64,000 nt of DNA. Origin: Lolium rigidum (lineage: Eukaryota > Streptophyta > Magnoliopsida > Poales > Poaceae). The DNA is taken from positions 254,278,510-254,342,509 of the forward strand of contig NC_061512.1 of assembly GCF_022539505.1 (NCBI RefSeq). The letters run 5' to 3'. The notes under the pieces were generated by a model. It saw only the letters and a program-made list of their open reading frames with translations. It searched no databases and was not told the origin of the DNA. The first letter of the stretch is position 1, and each line of letters starts with the position of its first letter. The position numbers were made by a program, and so were the translations under genes. This document shows, in pieces, positions 58,462 through 64,000 of this stretch.

Positions 58462-58812
58462 ATGGCGCGGCGCACCGCCCGTCGAGAAGCAGTCACATGT
58501 GATACCGAGGTGGAGACGTCGTCGGCATCCTCGAGGCGCGACCGCACTTCTACGAGCCAGCGTCGACTCAAGGTATGAATCCTTGCGTTGTCGCGCCCTT
58601 CTTCCGATGAAGTGGGGTGCCTTAGATTTATTGTTCTTCTCTTACGATTATTTCTAGCCGAACATGTGCGCTCTTTCTCTGAATATATTGCTTGAAAAGC
58701 TAACCAAGTTACTTAAATTCACTTCATTCTTAATCTTGCGTGCTAATTTTGTTATTTTTGCTGACAGTGGTGCGCGCAAGGAGATTTATTTGTGGGTGTG
58801 CTGAGCTGTTAG
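58462..58812 (+). other. Candidate two-exon gene fragment
   Basis: An ATG at 58462 opens 37 codons (MARRTARREAVTCDTEVETS at the start) to a good donor AAG/GTATGA after 58572, in phase. A possible acceptor CTGACAG ends at 58767, and the second exon would add 14 codons before a stop at 58810-58812. The first exon is GC-rich and basic, the proposed intron AT-rich, as in plant genes. No family recognised. It could be a truncated host or transposon gene. Confidence 0.3.
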
Positions 58813-58813
58813 G

Positions 58814-58944
58814 CAGTGGCGGACGCAGCAAAGAATTGGAGGGGGGCACACCCCCAAAAAAATTTTTTGCGCCGTCAAAATTGTGAAAAACGTTTGCCAA
58901 ATGAACAATATATAAGGCTCTGTTGGGATGTTTATATTGGGAGA
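58814..58944 (+). mobile_element. End of a DNA transposon starting CAGTGGCGGA
   Basis: CAGTGGCGGACGCAG is a terminal sequence often seen in grass DNA transposons, mostly non-autonomous. The element is cut at 58944 by element G, so its other end and superfamily cannot be determined here. Confidence 0.4.
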
Positions 58945-58949
58945 CTTGT

Positions 58950-60344
58950 TGATGACCCACAAGTATAGGGGATCGCAATAGTCTTCGAGGGAAGTATTAC
59001 CCAATTTATTGATTCGACACAAGGGGAGACAAAGAACACTTGAAAGCCTTAACAGCGGAGTTGTCAATTCAGCTGCACTCGGAAATAGACTTGCTCGCAA
59101 GAGTTTATCGTAGTAACAGTTTTATAGCAGTAGCAGTAGTGAAATAACAGCAGCAGAGTAACAAAGACAGCAGTAGTGATTTTAGTAAACAGCAGGATTA
59201 AAATATTGTAGGCACGGGGACGGATAACGGGCGTTGCATGGATGAGAGAAACTCATGTAACAATCATAGCAGGGCATTTGCAGATAATAATAAAACGGTG
59301 TCCAAGTACTAATCAATCAATAGGCATGTGTTCCAATTATAGTCGTACGTGCTCGCAATGAGAAACTTGCACAACATCTTTTGTCCTACCAGCCGGTGGC
59401 AGCCGGGCCTCAAGGGAAACTACTCGGATATTAAGGTACTCCTTTTAATAGAGTACCGGAGCAAAGCATTAACACTCCGTGAACACATGTGATCCTCACA
59501 TCGCTACCATTCCCTCCGGTTGTCCCGATTTCGTCACTTCGGGGCCATTGGTTCCGGACAGCGACATGTGTATACAACTTGCGAGTAAGATCATAAACAA
59601 CGAATATCTTCATGAATCAATAACATGTTCAGATCTGAGATCATGGCACTCGGGCCCTAGTGACAAGCATTAAGCATAACAAGTTGCAACAATATCATAA
59701 AAGTACCATCTACTGGACACTAGGCACTATGCCCTAACAATCTTATGCTATTACATGACCAATCTCATCCAATCCCTACCATCCCCTTCGGCCTACAGCG
59801 GGGGAATTACTCACACATGGATGGGGGAAACATGGCTGGTTGATGGAGAGGCGTTGGCGGTGATGGCGGTGATGATCTCCTCCAATTCCGTCCCGGCGGA
59901 GTGCCAGAACGGAGACTTCTGGCTCCCGAGACGGAGTTTCGCGATGTGGCGGCGTTCGGAGGGTTTACGGCGACTTCGACTTCTCCCCGTGCGTTTTTAG
60001 GTCGAGGCGAATAAGTAGTCCGAAGGAGGGCGTCGGAGGCCGGCCGAGGGGGCCACACCACGGGGCCGCGCGGGCCCCCCCTGGGCCGCGCCGCCCTATG
60101 GTGTGGGGCCCTCGGGCCTCCACCTTACTTGTCCTTCCGGCTCCGTCGCATTCCGGGAAAATAGGCCCTTTCGTCAAAATCCCGAGGTTTTTCCTGAAAG
60201 TTGGATTTCCGCACAAAAACGAGACACCAGAACAGTTCTGCTGAAAACAGCGTTAGTCCGTGTTAGTTGCCTCCAAAATACACAAATTAGAGGCAAAACA
60301 ATAGCAAAAGTGTTCGGGAAAGTAGATACGTTTTGGACGTATCA
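58950..60344 (-). repeat. Element G 3' LTR
   Basis: Minus strand: starts TGATACGTCCAAAACGTATC and ends CTTGTGGGTCATCA, the same ending as the LTR of element A, so the two families are related. It is 1395 bp. A GC-rich inverted repeat lies at about 60053-60106. Confidence 0.9.
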
Positions 60345-60362
60345 ACTCCCCCCAAGCTTAGC
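60345..60362 (-). other. Polypurine tract of element G
   Basis: Minus strand CTAAGCTTGGGGGGAGT directly precedes the LTR. The same 16-base core recurs at 62657-62672. Confidence 0.85.
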
Positions 60363-62692
60363 TTATTGCTTGTCCTCAAGCAATTCAGTTAACAACTGAG
60401 CGATAAAAGAACTTTCACGAACACATTTGCTCATATGATGTATATATTCTCATGATATGACTAATACTTAAGCAGTTCATAATAAGATACATGCAAATAA
60501 GATCATCTAACAGCTATGTCAATCATGAAGAGGTACCAACAATTAATAATAAGCATCATGAATCATGTATATAAGAAGGATTGCAATGTTCATAAGAGAG
60601 TATGATAAAGTGGTATCTCGCTTGCACGTATTTGATCGGCAAAACATAAATGCCCGGGCACCTCTGGAGTTCATAGAAAGACTAGAAGTAGTAATTGTCA
60701 AAGATAAAAGCATCAAAGTTATACCACAATCAATCATATTTTGAGACAAGCATATTATACTAAGAATGACAGTTGTGCTCTCAAGATAGTGCTCAAAGAA
60801 ATAATGGAGACACAACACAAAAGTAAAAGATTGACCCTTCGCAGAGGGAAGCAGGGATTAACATGCGCTAGAGCTTTTTATTTGTAAAGCAGGAGTAAAA
60901 TTATTTTGAGAGGTGTTTGTTGTTGTCAACGAATGGTAATGGGTACACCAACTACCTTGCCAACCGGACTTTCAAGAGCGGCTCCCATGAATTATTTGCA
61001 TTTTTATGTGGCACTCCTTCCAACCTTTCTTACACAAACCATGGCTAACCGAATCCTCGGGTGCCTGCCAACAATCTCATACCATGAATGAGTGCCTTTT
61101 TAATTTAGTTTTATTATGATGAGGACACTCCCCCCAACCTTTGCTTACACAATCCATGGCTAACCGAATCCTTCGGGTGCCGTCCAACAATCACAACCCA
61201 TGGAGGAGTGTCTATTTAAGTTAATTAATTCGGGACTGGGAATCCCATTGCCAGCTCTTTTTGCAAAATTATTGGATAAGCGGATGTGCCACTAGTCCAT
61301 ATGAGAGTCCGTAAAACATAAATGACAAGGTTGAAAGCTAAACACCACATACTTCCTCATGAGCTATGAAACATTAACACAAATTAAGAAGCATTTTGAA
61401 GGTTTTAAAGGTAGCGCATGAGAATTTACTTAGAATGGTTTGAAATGCCATGCATAGGTATTTATGGTGGACACTCTGGAATAACTTGGTTTTCATGTGT
61501 TTGGAGGCACGAGCAGCGTTCCCGCTCAGTACAAGTGAAGGCTAGCAAAAGACTAGGGAGCGACAAATCAAGAGAGCAATAACTCGTCATAATCATGCTT
61601 GCGGCAAAATAAATTAACCGAGGCATAAAAGTGATACAAGAACTCGAAGCAATGTAAATCATTGAGGCTTAATTGACTTTTGTTCAGTCATATGCATGCG
61701 TGAGCATGTGCCAAGTCGATATAAATGAATTATTCAGAGGAGGATACCACAATGCCATACTTACTTATGAATAAAACAATGCAAGCAAACATCCATGACA
61801 TGCTACTCATATTAATAAATTGGAGCTAAACATGAGAGATCATGAACTACAAGACTTTCTTAAATAACATATACCTCACATGAACCAACTAAGCATGCTC
61901 ACATGGATGAGTATATGTACAGAAATGAAAACAAATAGAGTTCATACCAGCCTCTCACCACAATCGATTGTCGTAGATCGTCATTATTGCCTTTTCACTT
62001 GTGTAGCTTGGATAATATGAAATGAAAACCACGCTCCAGCCACCGAAGACCATTGAACTCATGATGAACTTTACAAACCAAAGAAGAACAGCAAATATTT
62101 TTGGTGTTTTCGAATTTGACAACAAGAACAAACGAAAACAAGCAAACAAAGCAAAATGTTTTTGGGTTTTCTTATAGCAAACTAGCAATAGCAAATAAAG
62201 CGAAACAAATGCAAGAAACCAAGATAAAAAAATGTTGAAGAGAAACAACAGAAATATTTTTGGTCTTTTTGTGTTTTGGGAAAGAAACAAAGCAAGAACA
62301 AGAAATAGCAAACTAAAAGAAACACAGAAAAGCGAAATGGCAGAAATCTGCCAAAACCTGACAGCAGTAAAGAAATCGATTTTTACAAAAATCTTACGTT
62401 GCTCAGTTCAAAAAGTGTTCAACTAATGAAAGTTAGATAACAACCTGGGGAACCTGCACAAAAATTTGCAACTCAAAATAACGTTCTGGCTGTGCACACG
62501 AATGTTTACGGTAACAGCCCAGAATCTGTTTTCGGGCAGCACTTCCCCAAATATCATCTTCCTCTCATTAGAAAACCACTCAAACAAACTAAACAAGTAC
62601 TCCTATACAAGTATCCAGCAACCATAATATGTAAAGAATGAGTGATGCCGGTATACCTCCCCCCAAGCTTAGGCTTTTGGCCTAAGTGGAGT
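60363..62692 (-). other. Element G 3' non-coding region
   Basis: No gene is supported. It is related in reverse to the 3' regions of elements A and F. One block occurs twice, about 115 bp apart (around 61041 and 61156), where A and F have it once. A second polypurine box lies at 62657-62672. Confidence 0.75.
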
Positions 62693-63132
62693 TCAATCCC
62701 ATCGAGGCCATGAAGTAGTATCCCCGTAGTACGACGAAGATGGATCATATTCTGGATATGTGCTAGAAGAAGCACCCGGATACGTGACGGTGCGGTCGTA
62801 GGAGGGCTCGGCGTCCTCGGAGTCATGCTGCTGGTGGAAATCTTGTATCTTCATATGTTCATCCACCTCCTCCTTAGTGCGCGACCATGGTTCCCCGTCA
62901 ATACCGAACAAACCCGAGCTTGGGGAAGAGGGATTTCCTTCTCATCCCCGTCAGCAAACAACATTCTATAGACCATGTTATCTACAGTGGAATCAGTGGT
63001 AACAAAATGATGGCTTTTCATAGCAGTGATATCAAGCCTCCTAGGAGTTAATGGCACATCATTAGGATCAATAGGAAGCTCTAAGTATGTTAAAATGCGC
63101 AGTGCAATAGTTCCTCCAAAAATAGGCCCCCG
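62693..63132 (-). pseudogene. Element G envelope-position ORF, broken C-terminal part
   Basis: Two minus-strand frames continue the upstream ORF: 63057-62851 (MPLTPRRLDITAMKSHHFVT, FADGDEKEIPLPQAR) and 62911-62693 (MKIQDFHQQHDSEDAEPSYD, ending TSWPRWD). Frameshifts separate them. The end is serine/tyrosine-rich. Confidence 0.6.
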
Positions 63133-63813
63133 TTAGACGAGCGGCGAGCAATAAGAGAGCCAAGATGATAGGATGTCCGTCCAAGTAAGTGCAATATTCA
63201 AGAAGGCAAGATGGTAACTAGAAATATTGCTAGTGTTCTCCCTACCAAGTATGCTAGTAGCAATGTAATATGCAAAATATTTAATGGCGGGGAGTTGAAT
63301 GTTCCTTATCTTGCCCCGCTGAATGGTGCGACAGTCATCATTGGTGATCCCTCGATAGAGCTCCAACAAGTCTCGGGGGTTGTCATCAATCCTCCTTGCT
63401 GTACCTACAGGGGCAATATCCAATGAACGACAAAATTCTTCCAATTCCATAGTCACGGGATTACCATAGATCTTGAATACAACCGTCGGATTGTATTGCG
63501 AGTTTTGGAACTTGAAGCTCTCGACGAAAATTTTGGTGAGCATGTAGTATTGCTCCCTTTCATCTCCAACGTAGGTGGCTAAACCCGCCCTGTTGACAAG
63601 GGTGAAGAAATCATCCAATATCCCTGCATTTGTCAGAAAATCATAACACGGGAAGGATGAAGCGTTAGGCGGCCCATTGTCCTCTTCGGGCGCGAAGCTA
63701 GGCGCGATGATGTCCTCATTGTACGATCGCCTAATTTGGGTGGCGGTCCTAGAAGGCCTCCCGGTGCTGGTTGTTCCTTTCTTGAACAATTCTCCAAATT
63801 TGAACTTCTTCAT
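63133..63813 (-). CDS. Element G Athila ORF in envelope position, N-terminal part
   Basis: Open frame of 226 codons starting MKKFKFGELFKKGTTSTGRP. It has FFTLVNRAGLATYVGDEREQ, MELEEFCRSLDIAPVGTARR and IQLPAIKYFAYYIATSILGR. The style matches the protein of Athila-type elements covered by the Pfam 'ATHILA ORF-1' family, as I remember it. It lacks a signal peptide. The frame ends early at a stop after CSPLV, and the rest is in other frames. A splice-acceptor-like TTTCAG lies five bases before the ATG. Confidence 0.68.
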   Translation of the reverse strand: MKKFKFGELFKKGTTSTGRPSRTATQIRRSYNEDIIAPSFAPEEDNGPPNASSFPCYDFLTNAGILDDFFTLVNRAGLATYVGDEREQYYMLTKIFVESFKFQNSQYNPTVVFKIYGNPVTMELEEFCRSLDIAPVGTARRIDDNPRDLLELYRGITNDDCRTIQRGKIRNIQLPAIKYFAYYIATSILGRENTSNISSYHLAFLNIALTWTDILSSWLSYCSPLV

Positions 63814-64000
63814 TTTCTGAAATTTTCAACAATCAATATAAAACTTGATTTGGTGACATATAATTGAGGGAAACTACCATAGGAACTTGCTAGAGTACTA
63901 ATCATGCATCAAAACTAGTTTCTACCACTTAGAACAAGCATGCAAGCTCACTAAACATGTTACCTACAGCAGCAAAATATTCAAGATATACTCAACCAAA

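Larger units (their letters stand above)
58950..64000 (-). mobile_element. Element G: Athila-like LTR retrotransposon, 3' part
   Basis: On the minus strand the 3' LTR (60344-58950) is preceded by a polypurine tract, a long non-coding region and an ORF in the envelope position (63813-63133 and broken continuations). gag-pol and the 5' LTR lie beyond the right edge. CTTGT (58945-58949) should be one target duplication. Confidence 0.88.

Overview
This window is intergenic repeat DNA from a large grass genome, most likely a Pooideae cereal (Triticeae or oat relatives). I cannot name the species. There is no bacterial-type gene content and no convincing intact host gene. Nearly all of the 64 kb is long terminal repeat (LTR) retrotransposons of the Ty3/gypsy superfamily, inserted into one another, plus one LINE fragment, MITEs, a probable CACTA DNA transposon and three tandem repeat arrays. 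The lineage calls (Athila-like and Tat-like) rest on primer binding sites, protein motifs, the duplicated RNase H and antisense genes. I ran no database search.

Layout. Element A (Athila-like, + strand, 1-18860, 5' LTR cut by the window edge) has been split by four insertions: element H (981-7457, Tat-like, non-autonomous, TSD AAATG), a 5'-truncated LINE (10153-10651, 13-16 bp TSD), an inverted solo LTR of the F family (12012-13609, TSD ATAGG) and a solo LTR of the H family (15336-16500, TSD ATTTT). Element A itself lies inside the gag of element C (Tat-like, - strand, right LTR at 34116-34633). Element C also holds element B (20090-33981, Tat-like, - strand, TSD AAGAA), the most complete pol in the window. 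A MITE cluster (34719-35775) and an inverted Athila-like LTR (D) follow. D is split by element E (36736-46886, Tat-like, + strand, TSD GGGTA) and then cut at 47006 by a probable CACTA element with a 106-bp minisatellite. Element F (49578-56127, non-autonomous Athila-like, TSD GCATC) sits inside that CACTA. A 141-bp tandem array, two small candidate exons and the end of another DNA transposon come next. Element G (58950 to beyond the window, Athila-like, - strand, with an envelope-position ORF) closes the window.

How the parts work together. The sense strands carry the usual gag, protease, reverse transcriptase, RNase H and integrase. The more unusual layer is antisense. The Tat-like elements B, E and H each carry a gene on the strand opposite to gag-pol, between pol and the 3' LTR. 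In B and E it has several exons with clear splice signals. It encodes a conserved N-terminal domain (resembling the Pfam 'putative gypsy type transposon' domain), low-complexity or acidic regions, a coiled coil and a conserved C-terminal exon. Each has a TATA-like motif upstream. Antisense ORFs are known in Tat-lineage elements, but their function is not established. Other recurrent structures are second copies of the polypurine tract just after the last ORF of the Athila-like elements, TATA boxes in the loops of 8-bp inverted repeats in two Tat families, a strong GC-rich hairpin in several Athila LTRs that recurs upstream of an internal ORF of element A, and a chain of stem-loops in the H-family leader.

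Almost every long reading frame carries frameshifts or stops, so most coding features are relics. The exceptions, open along their length, are the two pol reading frames of B, the gag-protease frame of H and the 151-codon ORF of A.
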